Source: Thioalbus denitrificans (GTDB lineage Bacteria; Pseudomonadota; Gammaproteobacteria; DSM-26407). Taken from it: DNA of 64,000 nucleotides. The notes under the pieces were generated by a model that made no database searches, was not told the origin of the DNA, and saw only the letters and a program-made list of their open reading frames with translations. The stretch spans positions 1 to 64,000 of the forward strand of contig NZ_QPJY01000008.1 of the NCBI RefSeq assembly GCF_003337735.1, in the 5' to 3' direction. Positions 41,675-48,384 of the stretch are shown here, piece by piece. Position 1 is the first letter of the stretch. Each line of letters opens with the position of its first letter. The position numbers and the translations under genes are program-made.

Positions 41675-41917
41675 ATGGCTGTCATGACAGCCAAAGTGGC
41701 CCGTGCGAAGTTGCACGAACTCATCGACGAGGTGTCTGAGTCCCACCTTCCACTGCGGATATTGGGCAAGCGGAACAATGCGGTTCTCGTCGCCGAGGAG
41801 GACTGGAATGCAATCCAAGAGACGCTGTTCCTCGTGTCGATCCCTGGGATGCGCGACTCAATCCGCGAAGGCATGGAGACTCCTGTCGATTGCTGCGACC
41901 AGGTTCCGGACTGGTAA
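41675..41917 (+). CDS. Phd/YefM-type antitoxin, no partner visible
   Basis: The 80-residue protein starts MAVMTAKVARAKLHELIDEVSESHLPLRILGKRNNAVLVAEEDWNAIQETL, a Phd/YefM antitoxin pattern. An AAAGGAG site precedes ATG 41675. No YoeB- or Doc-like frame follows, so it is an orphan. It is the only plus-strand gene among minus-strand genes here, which suggests insertion. Confidence 0.82.
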   Translation: MAVMTAKVARAKLHELIDEVSESHLPLRILGKRNNAVLVAEEDWNAIQETLFLVSIPGMRDSIREGMETPVDCCDQVPDW

Positions 41918-42040
41918 CAGTCGTCCACATCATGCAAGCCCTGAAGGCGAACGAGAGTGCTGTCAGCGCTAGACGGCAATCAGCTGCCGACCAGCTATCC
42001 GGGGGTTCACCGATGACCTCGGCAAACCCCCGGTCCCTGC

Positions 42041-42841
42041 TCATGAAGCCTTCAGCTGGGCGAACCGTTCGGCCAGTCGCCACAGGGCGCGGTTGAGGCG
42101 AACATCCTCGGTCACCGAGTTGACCGCCCGGGTCCGCATCCGCCGGCCGCTCCGGGAGCGGCCCCGGATGCCGCCCTTCAGCAGGTTCTCCTGCACCCGG
42201 TTGTAGGCGGACCAGAGATCGGCGCCCACGTCATCCGCGCGGCGCGCCTCCAGGAGGTGGACGGGGCGCACGGGGCTGGTCTGCGACCACCCCTCCCCGT
42301 AGCGCACCTCGAGGGCCGCCTCGGCGAACAACGCCTCCTCCCGCTCGTCGAGCCGGGTGGAGCGGAACTGATCCACCGAGGCGGCGATCCGCGGCACCTC
42401 CTCGATGAGCTCGTAGGAGCCCTCGATGATGTCGTCCACCACATTCTTGCCGTGGCGCACGCGGATGCCGCCGAACTCCCCGATGGGACAGACCATCCCG
42501 TTGGAGCAGACCAGGCGGAACAGTCCCGCATCCAGCTGGTAGGCCGAGCTGCGGTCGTGGCTGTTGGTCAGCACCAGCTCGGCGACAGAGTCGCCCACCT
42601 GGATGGGCTGATCGGACTGGCGGAACCGCACCAGGTGGCGTGTGAATGCCTCCCGCTCGAGATCCCGCACCCGGGTCTGCTGGGCACGAACCGGGAACCA
42701 GCCCTGCTGGCGGAAGGCCTCGATGACCTGGATGGTCGGTACGAAGCCGTAGCGGCCGGACACCTCATGGTGAGGCGCTTCCGCGAAAATGGAGGGAGCG
42801 ACCCGCATCAGCCGGTCGTTGGACAGTGCGATCATGGACAT
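42041..42841 (-). CDS. DUF932 protein
   Basis: The 266-residue protein has the DUF932 core (GFVPTIQVIEAFRQQGWFPVRAQQTRVRD...TNSHDRSSAYQLDAGLFRLVCSNGMVC). DUF932 proteins are conserved on plasmids and ICEs; their role is unclear. The start at 42841 (MSMIALSN) follows the hairpin leader, and copy D of the structured repeat lies beyond. Confidence 0.88.
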   Translation of the reverse strand: MSMIALSNDRLMRVAPSIFAEAPHHEVSGRYGFVPTIQVIEAFRQQGWFPVRAQQTRVRDLEREAFTRHLVRFRQSDQPIQVGDSVAELVLTNSHDRSSAYQLDAGLFRLVCSNGMVCPIGEFGGIRVRHGKNVVDDIIEGSYELIEEVPRIAASVDQFRSTRLDEREEALFAEAALEVRYGEGWSQTSPVRPVHLLEARRADDVGADLWSAYNRVQENLLKGGIRGRSRSGRRMRTRAVNSVTEDVRLNRALWRLAERFAQLKAS

Positions 42842-42867
42842 GGCGTGTCTCCTTGGTGGAAATGAAA

Positions 42868-42914
42868 CCGGAGACACCCCTCGCCCCTGGCAGGGAGGTG
42901 TGTCCCCGGCAGGG
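42868..42914 (-). promoter_or_regulatory. Hairpin leader, DUF932 gene
   Basis: CCGGAGACACCCCTCG pairs with GAGGTGTGTCCCCGG around CCCCTGGCAGGG. It lies 27 bases upstream of the start. Confidence 0.65.
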
Positions 42915-42938
42915 TTGAAGAAAGGACGGTGGAAGGAT

Positions 42939-43096
42939 GGATCGAGACCCCAAGGGATCCGCGCCTCTGCCCGATCCGGAGGCGCTTCGAGGGCGCGACT
43001 GAACCGCAGTCGCCACGGTTGAAAGCCTTTCCGCGGAACCCGGCCCGATCGGACCAGGCGCCGGGGAAAGGCCCGTCCCCCGGCGAGGGGGACGGG
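42939..43096. ncRNA. Structured repeat, copy D (full length)
   Basis: GGATCG/CGATCC pseudoknot arms, hairpin GCGCCTC/GAGGCGC, hairpin CGACTG/CAGTCG, last stem GCCTTTCC/GGAAAGGC, final CGTCCCCC/GGGGGACG. The hairpin arms differ from copy E at paired positions (GCG/CGC versus GCA/TGC), keeping pairing. Confidence 0.75.
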
Positions 43097-43103
43097 CATG
43101 CCG

Positions 43104-43337
43104 TCAAGGCGATGGCTTCATGTAGGCCGCCATCTTGCCGGCGATCTCGCGGGCCACGCCCTGCCACGCCGCGGGGGACACCGGACCTCCCTCCATCGCG
43201 GCCAGCTCGTCGGGCGTGGCCTTCGCCACGGCCTCGGCGTGCTTGACCACCGCATCCACCACGAACACCTGCGACAGGGCGCCGTAGGCCGAGAACTCCA
43301 TTACATCGACAATCCGCTCCACATTGGTCTTGCACAT
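43104..43337 (-). CDS. Small helical ICE protein, unknown
   Basis: The 77-residue product MCKTNVERIVDVMEFSAYGALSQVFVVDAVVKHAEAV... ends GKMAAYMKPSP and is helical. It is typical of ICE proteins of the DUF932 neighbourhood. A CAAGGAGCA site precedes ATG 43337. No hairpin leader of the common type is seen; a hairpin CCCACC/GGTGGGC-like stem lies about 20 bases upstream. Confidence 0.65.
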   Translation of the reverse strand: MCKTNVERIVDVMEFSAYGALSQVFVVDAVVKHAEAVAKATPDELAAMEGGPVSPAAWQGVAREIAGKMAAYMKPSP

Positions 43338-43408
43338 GGACGTTGCTCCTTGTCCGAATCTTGAATCATGAAAGGAGCCCACCCCGCGAACGGAGTGGGC
43401 GGTGATCA

Positions 43409-44014
43409 TCAGGCCGCGGCGGACTTCGTCGCCTCCGGCTCCAGCGTCAGGCGCCCGATCCGCACCAGCCGGGAGACGTGCATCTCCACCGCCTCGCGAT
43501 CGGACAGGTCGAGCCGCCAGGCGCCGACCTGGTAGCCGGGCAGCCGCTCTATCCAGCCATACTCCCGGCACAGCGCCAGCAGCTCGGCGCTCCAGTGCTC
43601 GAGCACCGGAACCCACAGGGTCTGCCGGACCAGCGCCCACAGCCGCTCCTCGATGCGCGCCTCCGGCTCATCCCGGTGGAGCAGCAGGGCCCGGCCGTTG
43701 GCCCGGTCGGGCTCCACGGCCAGGCGGTCATAGAGCCAGGCGTGTACGAGCTCGCCGAAGACCGTACCGCTCCGACGGGCCGTGGTCTTGACCAGCCGAT
43801 CGACGTCGATGGACGAGACCAGGCACGCCCCGTCCTGGCCGCGCTGCCCGATCCGGAAGGAGCGAAGGCCGCCCTCCCGCTCGGATACCGACAGCCGGGC
43901 GAAGAACTCCTGCAGCGCCGTGTCACGGCCCCAGAGGGAGAGAAAGCGCGGCGCGCCGTCGTCGATCAGGTGGGCGTCGCAGAAGATGCCTGGCACTCCG
44001 GATAGCTGAAGCAT
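43409..44014 (-). CDS. ICE protein of unknown function
   Basis: The 201-residue product begins MLQLSGVPGIFCDAHLIDDG and contains RLVRIGRLTLEPEATKSAAA at the end. It is moderately charged with no membrane segments and no recognised motif. The hairpin leader lies 25 bases upstream of its start. Confidence 0.65.
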   Translation of the reverse strand: MLQLSGVPGIFCDAHLIDDGAPRFLSLWGRDTALQEFFARLSVSEREGGLRSFRIGQRGQDGACLVSSIDVDRLVKTTARRSGTVFGELVHAWLYDRLAVEPDRANGRALLLHRDEPEARIEERLWALVRQTLWVPVLEHWSAELLALCREYGWIERLPGYQVGAWRLDLSDREAVEMHVSRLVRIGRLTLEPEATKSAAA

Positions 44015-44039
44015 GGTGTTGCCTCCTCGATGAAGCGCG

Positions 44040-44078
44040 CCGGGGCCGCCACCCGCCGGGGTGAGCACCCCGGCGGGT
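44040..44078 (-). promoter_or_regulatory. Hairpin leader, gene at 43409
   Basis: CCGGGGCCGCCACCCGCCGG pairs with GGGTGAGCACCCCGGCGGG. Confidence 0.6.
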
Positions 44079-44096
44079 TGGTGGATCGTTCAGCTG

Positions 44097-44297
44097 CTAG
44101 TAGGGCACATCCCTGCCGAGGCTGAACGGGAAGATGACGTAGGCTGACTCAAGGCGCCCGAGCTCGTTGGGCACGAGTGTCCGGGCCACGCGTATGTCGC
44201 CCTCGGGACAGTGCGTACGCATCACCTCGACGCACGCATCGGCACCCGCCTGCGACCACGCATAGGCAACGCCGGCCTGAATTCCGTTGGAGTCCAT
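44097..44297 (-). CDS. Small ICE protein, 66 residues
   Basis: MDSNGIQAGVAYAWSQAGADACVEVMRTHCP... ends in a hydrophobic-acidic segment. It follows the gene at 44307 with 9 bases between and is probably in its operon. No family is recognised. Confidence 0.6.
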   Translation of the reverse strand: MDSNGIQAGVAYAWSQAGADACVEVMRTHCPEGDIRVARTLVPNELGRLESAYVIFPFSLGRDVPY

Positions 44298-44306
44298 GAC
44301 GATGCC

Positions 44307-44678
44307 CTACCAGCCTGGGTAAGTGAGGAACAGTTCCGCGATGACTTCGGCTCGAGGCGGGTCGAGCTTCGATGCCACATCACAGAGGTTCGGGAACCCG
44401 GCGCGGACCAGCAGCGCCTGTCCATCCTCGGCGTTGAAGAAGCTGTACATGGCGGCGAGAAAGGCCGCCTCGCCGCGGCTGATGACACCGATGGCGTGCT
44501 CGATGCGTTGCCAGTCCGGCCGCAGCTGGTTCTTGTTGATGGCCTCCGCCACCGAGGCGGAGGTGACATGGAAGTAGGACTCGCCCGCGAGGGCCACACC
44601 CCGCTTCCATGCGGCGAGGAACCGGCGCTCGCGATGGGTGTAGTCGTCCAGTTCGTGAAACTCGGTCTGCATATCCAT
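44307..44678 (-). CDS. ICE protein of unknown function
   Basis: The 123-residue product MDMQTEFHELDDYTHRERRFLAAWKRGVALAGESYFHV... is mainly helical. A GGAGAAGG site precedes ATG 44678. It shows no catalytic motif. It lies 13 bases after the stop of the next upstream gene. Confidence 0.65.
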   Translation of the reverse strand: MDMQTEFHELDDYTHRERRFLAAWKRGVALAGESYFHVTSASVAEAINKNQLRPDWQRIEHAIGVISRGEAAFLAAMYSFFNAEDGQALLVRAGFPNLCDVASKLDPPRAEVIAELFLTYPGW

Positions 44679-44691
44679 GACCTTCTCCTCC

Positions 44692-44853
44692 TCAGTGAAG
44701 GGTGGCCACCGCCCGCACGCGGACAGTGCCGTTGACGTGAAAACGAATCGCATAGCGCCGCCCGCCGAGATCGGCCAGGCAGGCCCGGCGGCCCCGCGGC
44801 TTCAGGGCGGCCAGCGGAAGACGCCGCATGGCGTCGGGAATGGATGAGCTCAT
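44692..44853 (-). CDS. Small basic protein, 53 residues
   Basis: MSSSIPDAMRRLPLAALKPRGRRACLADLGGRRYAIRFHVNG... is basic and may bind nucleic acid. It has a CGGGAGC site before ATG 44853 and heads a three-gene set with the hairpin leader and copy E upstream. Confidence 0.55.
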   Translation of the reverse strand: MSSSIPDAMRRLPLAALKPRGRRACLADLGGRRYAIRFHVNGTVRVRAVATLH

Positions 44854-44875
44854 GGTGGTGCTCCCGGAACGTGGG

Positions 44876-44922
44876 CCGGAGACACCGGACCCCGGCCGGG
44901 GTGCGGTGCGCCCCGGCGGGGG
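44876..44922 (-). promoter_or_regulatory. Hairpin leader, gene at 44692
   Basis: CCGGAGACACCGGACCCC pairs with GGGGTGCGGTGCGCCCCGG around CCGG. The edge is CGGCGGGGGTTGAAG. Confidence 0.65.
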
Positions 44923-44941
44923 TTGAAGAAGCGTCGAAGAA

Positions 44942-45090
44942 GGATCGAGGCCCGAAGGCCCGCACCTCTGCCCGATCCGGAGGTGCTTGACGGGCGCCAC
45001 TGAACCGCAGTGGCCACGGTGAAAAACCTTTCCACGGAATCCGGACCCGCCAGGTTCCGTGGAAAGGCCCGTCCCCGAGGGGGGACGGGA
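44942..45090. ncRNA. Structured repeat, copy E (full length)
   Basis: GGATCG (44942-44947)/CGATCC, hairpin GCACCTC/GAGGTGC, hairpin CCACTG/CAGTGG, last stem CCTTTCCACGGAA/TTCCGTGGAAAGG (13 bp, all paired), final CGTCCCC/GGGGACG. Its middle hairpin differs from copy B (CCACTG/CAGTGG versus CGACTG/CAGTCG) by paired changes. Confidence 0.75.
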
Positions 45091-45096
45091 CAGGGG

Positions 45097-45582
45097 TCAG
45101 TCCGGATCGCCCTTCACGAAGATCCGGCCCACCGGCTGGAACCGGTAGCCCAGCTCCTTCAGGCGGGTGGCCTGGCGGCGCAGGATCTCCCGATCCACCG
45201 TGGGGTCGAGCTTCACCTTCTCGCCGAGCGGCCACAGCTGGCCGAAGAGCGCCTTGTCCTCGCTCGGGACCCCGGTGGCCGGGAGCTCGGGCTCCGGCTC
45301 GGCCGGGGGCTCCTCCTCCTGGGCCGTGGTGGTATCGAGACCGGTGAGGGCGATGGCCACGAGCGTCGCCCGCACCTCGGTGATGGAGCGCCCGCCGATG
45401 GCGTAGGACGCCTGGTAGATGCGGCTGATGGTGAACTCGCCCTCGTACTGGCCGGGATCGAACTCCTCGATGCCCTCCTTGACTGAGAACTCGCCCACCT
45501 CGGTGACGAGCTTGCCGACGTTGAACGGGCCGTTGCGGCCGTTGATTGTCTTCACGGTGACAGCACCGCTGATCTTGATCAT
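45097..45582 (-). CDS. DUF3275 protein
   Basis: The 161-residue product starts MIKISGAVTVKTINGRNGPFNVGKLVTEVGEFSVKE and has YEGEFTISRIYQASYAIGGRSITEVRATL, the DUF3275 core of ICE proteins. The C-terminal segment after an acidic linker (EEEPPAEPEPELP) ends LGYRFQPVGRIFVKGD. The role is unknown; it belongs to the maintenance block. Confidence 0.85.
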   Translation of the reverse strand: MIKISGAVTVKTINGRNGPFNVGKLVTEVGEFSVKEGIEEFDPGQYEGEFTISRIYQASYAIGGRSITEVRATLVAIALTGLDTTTAQEEEPPAEPEPELPATGVPSEDKALFGQLWPLGEKVKLDPTVDREILRRQATRLKELGYRFQPVGRIFVKGDPD

Positions 45583-45613
45583 GGGTTGGTCTCCCCGATT
45601 GCCGTGGAAACAC

Positions 45614-45656
45614 CGCCGGGAAGAGACGCCCCACCGGGGAGCGGGCCCCGGCGGGA
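45614..45656 (-). promoter_or_regulatory. Hairpin leader, DUF3275 gene
   Basis: CGCCGGGAAGAGACGCCCC faces GGGGAGCGGGCCCCGGCGGG. Arms are shorter than in other copies. Confidence 0.5.
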
Positions 45657-45670
45657 CAGTCGATGTGGAT

Positions 45671-45979
45671 TCAGTGCAGGTCGCCCGGCTCGATGAGCAG
45701 GTCGCAGACATGCGCCTCGGCATGGCCGACCCGGCAGAGCGCGCCGGTCCGGCGCACGACGCCGGCCTCGACCAGCGCCTCCAGGACGCCCCGGTTCTCC
45801 GCGAAGTCCTTGATGAGCACCTGATTCGGACCAAGCGGATGACAGGGCACGTTGACGGTGGCCGTGGCCATGGGACCCTCATGGGTGAAGAGCCGCAGGG
45901 CGATCCGGCCGTTGCCGTAGCGTGCGAAGGACAGCTGGCAGGGCTGCCCGGCAAAGGACACCGTGACTTGGGTGTTCAT
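45671..45979 (-). CDS. ICE protein of unknown function
   Basis: The 102-residue product MNTQVTVSFAGQPCQLSFARYGNGRIALRLFTHEGPMATATVNVP... is a beta-rich domain that is widespread on plasmids and ICEs next to DUF3275. Function is unknown. A GAGGTG site precedes ATG 45979. Confidence 0.65.
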   Translation of the reverse strand: MNTQVTVSFAGQPCQLSFARYGNGRIALRLFTHEGPMATATVNVPCHPLGPNQVLIKDFAENRGVLEALVEAGVVRRTGALCRVGHAEAHVCDLLIEPGDLH

Positions 45980-46000
45980 GGAATCACCTCGATGGGAATG

Positions 46001-46049
46001 CCGGGGGACACGCCACCCCCGGACCGGGGTGTGGTGCACCCCGGCGGGG
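46001..46049 (-). promoter_or_regulatory. Hairpin leader, gene at 45671
   Basis: CCGGGGGACACGCCACCCC pairs with GGGGTGTGGTGCACCCCGG. It lies 22 bases upstream of the start. Confidence 0.65.
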
Positions 46050-46112
46050 TTGGTGGAAGCGCGGCAGGAGTCTGGCGCCGGGGAACGTGCTCCCCGGCGC
46101 CGTCTCACGGCA

Positions 46113-46730
46113 TCAGGCCGCCAGGCGCCAGGTGCAGGTCTGCCCGTCGAAGCGGTAGCCCTGCGCCTTCAGTCGCGCCTTCTTGGCCTCGAAGTCGGGA
46201 TCATCCCGCGCGAGCGTCACCTCCTCGGGGAGGTAGTCCGCGACACCCTCCGCAGCGCCGGTGGAGGAGTCCTCCGGCCCGGACACCGGAGCGGGGTCGC
46301 CGTCACCCTCCTGGGACCGTGCCGGCGCATCGGACGATGCGGGCGCGGAGTAGACGGTCTCGCCATCCACCTTGACCCAGTCGATGCGCAGCAGGCGGGC
46401 CTTGAGCGAGACGCCGGTCTGACCCGCCTTCTCGCCCTTCCCGTAGGTGAAGGTCTCGGCGTAGAGATCGCCGAGCTTGAAGGCCACCAGCACCTTGCGC
46501 TCGGCCTGCAGGTGCTTCATGGCCGCCTTGACCACCTTCTTCGCCTCCTCGCCGGAGACGCGGCAGTCGAACCGGGTGTACTCCACCTGGTCCGCGGCGC
46601 CGTGCAGCGCGGAGATATCCACGGCCAGGAAGGGCTCGCCCCTGCGGACCGGGACCTCGCGGGCGCGGTTGAGATAACCGATGCCGGTGACGTGGAGATC
46701 GAAGAACTTCGTGGAAGCGTTTTCGGACAT
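46113..46730 (-). CDS. DUF3577/STY4534-family ICE protein
   Basis: The 205-residue product starts MSENASTKFFDLHVTGIGYLNRAREVPVRRGEPFLAVDISALHGAAD, the DUF3577 hallmark. The C-terminal tail ends FEAKKARLKAQGYRFDGQTCTWRLAA, similar in logic to the DUF3275 tail. It is thought to act in ICE replication or stability. A structured leader precedes it; leaders upstream of this family have been proposed as conserved RNAs. Confidence 0.9.
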   Translation of the reverse strand: MSENASTKFFDLHVTGIGYLNRAREVPVRRGEPFLAVDISALHGAADQVEYTRFDCRVSGEEAKKVVKAAMKHLQAERKVLVAFKLGDLYAETFTYGKGEKAGQTGVSLKARLLRIDWVKVDGETVYSAPASSDAPARSQEGDGDPAPVSGPEDSSTGAAEGVADYLPEEVTLARDDPDFEAKKARLKAQGYRFDGQTCTWRLAA

Positions 46731-46752
46731 GGTGTTTCTCCTTGGATGAATA

Positions 46753-46807
46753 CAGGGAAACACCGCGCGGATTGCGCCCCGTCGGGGAAGGTGTCTCCCC
46801 GGTGGGG
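46753..46807 (-). promoter_or_regulatory. Hairpin leader, DUF3577 gene
   Basis: GGGAAACACCGCGCGG pairs in part with AAGGTGTCTCCCC around GCGCCCCGTCGGGG. It lies 22 bases upstream of the start. Confidence 0.6.
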
Positions 46808-46865
46808 TGAATGGCTGACGGTTCAGCCTGAGAGTTCTGGAACTGCTGCAGCAGTGGCTGATGAT

Positions 46866-47222
46866 TCAGCCGAAGAACCGCATCGCCGCCAGCGCACCGA
46901 CGGCTACGACAAGCATGCCGCCGAGGCGGATGGTCAGGCGGTTGGCCACCAGATCGATCTTATGATCCAGCGCGGCGATATCCGCCTTGGTGGCGGCTTC
47001 CAGGCGCGCGATATCCGCCTTGGTGGCGGCCTTGAGATCCTCGATATCCGTCTTGGTGGCCATGTCACGGACATCGTCCTTGGTGGCCAGCGTGGACTCG
47101 AGCATCTCGCGGAACACCTCGCCTTGCGCCTCGGCAAGCGCCTCGGCCTGGGCCTCGGTGTAGCCCGCGTTCTTCAACTTCTTGGCAAACGCCAGTGTGT
47201 CGAATGCGTGCATGACGCTCAT
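46866..47222 (-). CDS. DUF1640-type coiled-coil membrane protein
   Basis: The 118-residue product MSVMHAFDTLAFAKKLKNAGYTEAQAEALAEA has the DUF1640 start and then coiled-coil repeats (DIEDLKAATKADIARLEAATKADIAALDHKID). Its DNA shows an imperfect repeat of about 33 bases (GATATCCGCCTTGGTGGCGG). A C-terminal membrane helix (GGMLVVAVGALAAMRFFG) ends it. This is a CCDC90-like protein, function unknown. Confidence 0.85.
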   Translation of the reverse strand: MSVMHAFDTLAFAKKLKNAGYTEAQAEALAEAQGEVFREMLESTLATKDDVRDMATKTDIEDLKAATKADIARLEAATKADIAALDHKIDLVANRLTIRLGGMLVVAVGALAAMRFFG

Positions 47223-47280
47223 TCCGGTCTCCTTCCGGTCGGGTGGGTGGTTGGTTATCCGCCCGGCGGAAGGAGCGCTG

Positions 47281-47312
47281 TTCCCTTGCGGGGCGTCTCC
47301 CCGCAAGGCGGT
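47281..47312 (-). promoter_or_regulatory. Hairpin leader, DUF1640 gene (divergent copy)
   Basis: CCTTGCGGGG and CCCCGCAAGG are complementary over 10 bp around CGTCTC. It lies about 60 bases upstream of the start and is shorter than the other copies. Confidence 0.55.
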
Positions 47313-47388
47313 GCAATACCTGAGGTCAGCAACCCCAAGGAGATAGATCCCGCGAGGGAGACACCATCACTGTGGGGCTGTTGATCAT

Positions 47389-47465
47389 GGATCGAGGCCA
47401 CAGGGCCCGCCTCTCTGCCCGATCCGGAGAGGCTTCAAGGGCATCGCTGAGAGAGCAGCGACACT
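47389..47465. ncRNA. Structured repeat, copy F (lacks last stem)
   Basis: GGATCG (47389-47394)/CGATCC, hairpin GCCTCTC/GAGAGGC (changed from copies D and E but paired), hairpin TCGCTG/CAGCGA. It ends before the last stem, about 40 bases before the ParB stop. Confidence 0.65.
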
Positions 47466-47505
47466 CGTCGAGCAATTTACCTATAGCGGAATATTCTGGC
47501 GATGG

Positions 47506-48384
47506 TCAAGGCTCCTCCTGGGAAATACCCAGCCGGGAAAGGATCCCTTCCAGCTCCTCGTGGCTGTGGAAGGTGAGCGTCATGGTCCCGCGCCGGGACG
47601 CCCCGTCATACTCGAGCCGCGTGGGCGACCCCACCGTCTCCCCGACGCGCCGCTCCAGCTGCTCCAGATTCGGATCCCGATTCTCCCGGCCAACCGGCCC
47701 GGCGGCTGGCGCCTTCGCCCGCTGCTCCAGCCGCCGCACCGACCAGCCGCGGTCGGCGGCCTCCCGCGCCAGGTCCACCTGGCGCGCCGGGGGCAGCCCG
47801 GCGAGCACCTTGGCGTGACCGAAGGAGAGCGCGCCCGAGGCCACCAGCGCCTTCACCGGCGGCTCCAGCCGGGTGATGCGCAGCAGGTGCGAGACGTGCT
47901 CCCGCTTGCGCCCCAGGGCCTCCGCCACCTCCTGGTGGGTCAACCCGAACTCCTCCACCAGGCGGGCGACGCCCTCGGCCGCCTCGACGGGATTGAGGTC
48001 CTCCCGCTGGGTGTTCTCCAGCAGCGCGAGCACCGCCGCGGCGGTGTCGTCCAGCTCCCGCACCAGCACCGGCACTTCGTGCAGTCCCGCCCGCTGCGCC
48101 GCGCGCCAACGCCGCTCGCCGGCAACGATCTCGTAGTCCTCCCCACCGAGGCTGCGCACCACGATGGGCTGCACGACCCCCTGGCTGCGGATCGACTCGG
48201 CGAGCTCGGCCAGCCCCTCGTCCGGGAAATCCCGCCGCGGCTGGTAACGGCCGCGCCGCAGCCGCTCCAAACCCACATGGCGCAGGGTGCCGGCATTCAT
48301 CCGGTCGGCGTCGGACGGGTGTGCCACGTGGCACATGCCGGCGGATGAACGGGGTTCCCTGCTCTGCGTGGCCATTCCCGTCAC
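47506..48384 (-). CDS. parB: ParB/Spo0J-family partition protein
   Basis: The 292-residue protein has the ParB N-terminal domain (PDEGLAELAESIRSQGVVQPIVVR...YEIVAGERRWRAAQRAGL...LLENTQREDLNPVEAAEG) and the central helix-turn-helix (LTHQEVAEALGRKREHVSHLLRI). It probably binds a centromere-like site and, as CTPase, spreads along DNA. The start overlaps the topB stop by four bases. It is distinct from the larger ParB-like protein at 56860. Confidence 0.9.
   Translation of the reverse strand: MTGMATQSREPRSSAGMCHVAHPSDADRMNAGTLRHVGLERLRRGRYQPRRDFPDEGLAELAESIRSQGVVQPIVVRSLGGEDYEIVAGERRWRAAQRAGLHEVPVLVRELDDTAAAVLALLENTQREDLNPVEAAEGVARLVEEFGLTHQEVAEALGRKREHVSHLLRITRLEPPVKALVASGALSFGHAKVLAGLPPARQVDLAREAADRGWSVRRLEQRAKAPAAGPVGRENRDPNLEQLERRVGETVGSPTRLEYDGASRRGTMTLTFHSHEELEGILSRLGISQEEP

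Noticed and set aside
46930-47060. Tandem DNA repeat in the DUF1640 gene as a regulatory array
   Set aside because: The roughly 33-base units are in frame and encode regular coiled-coil segments (KADIARLEAAT), which explains them.
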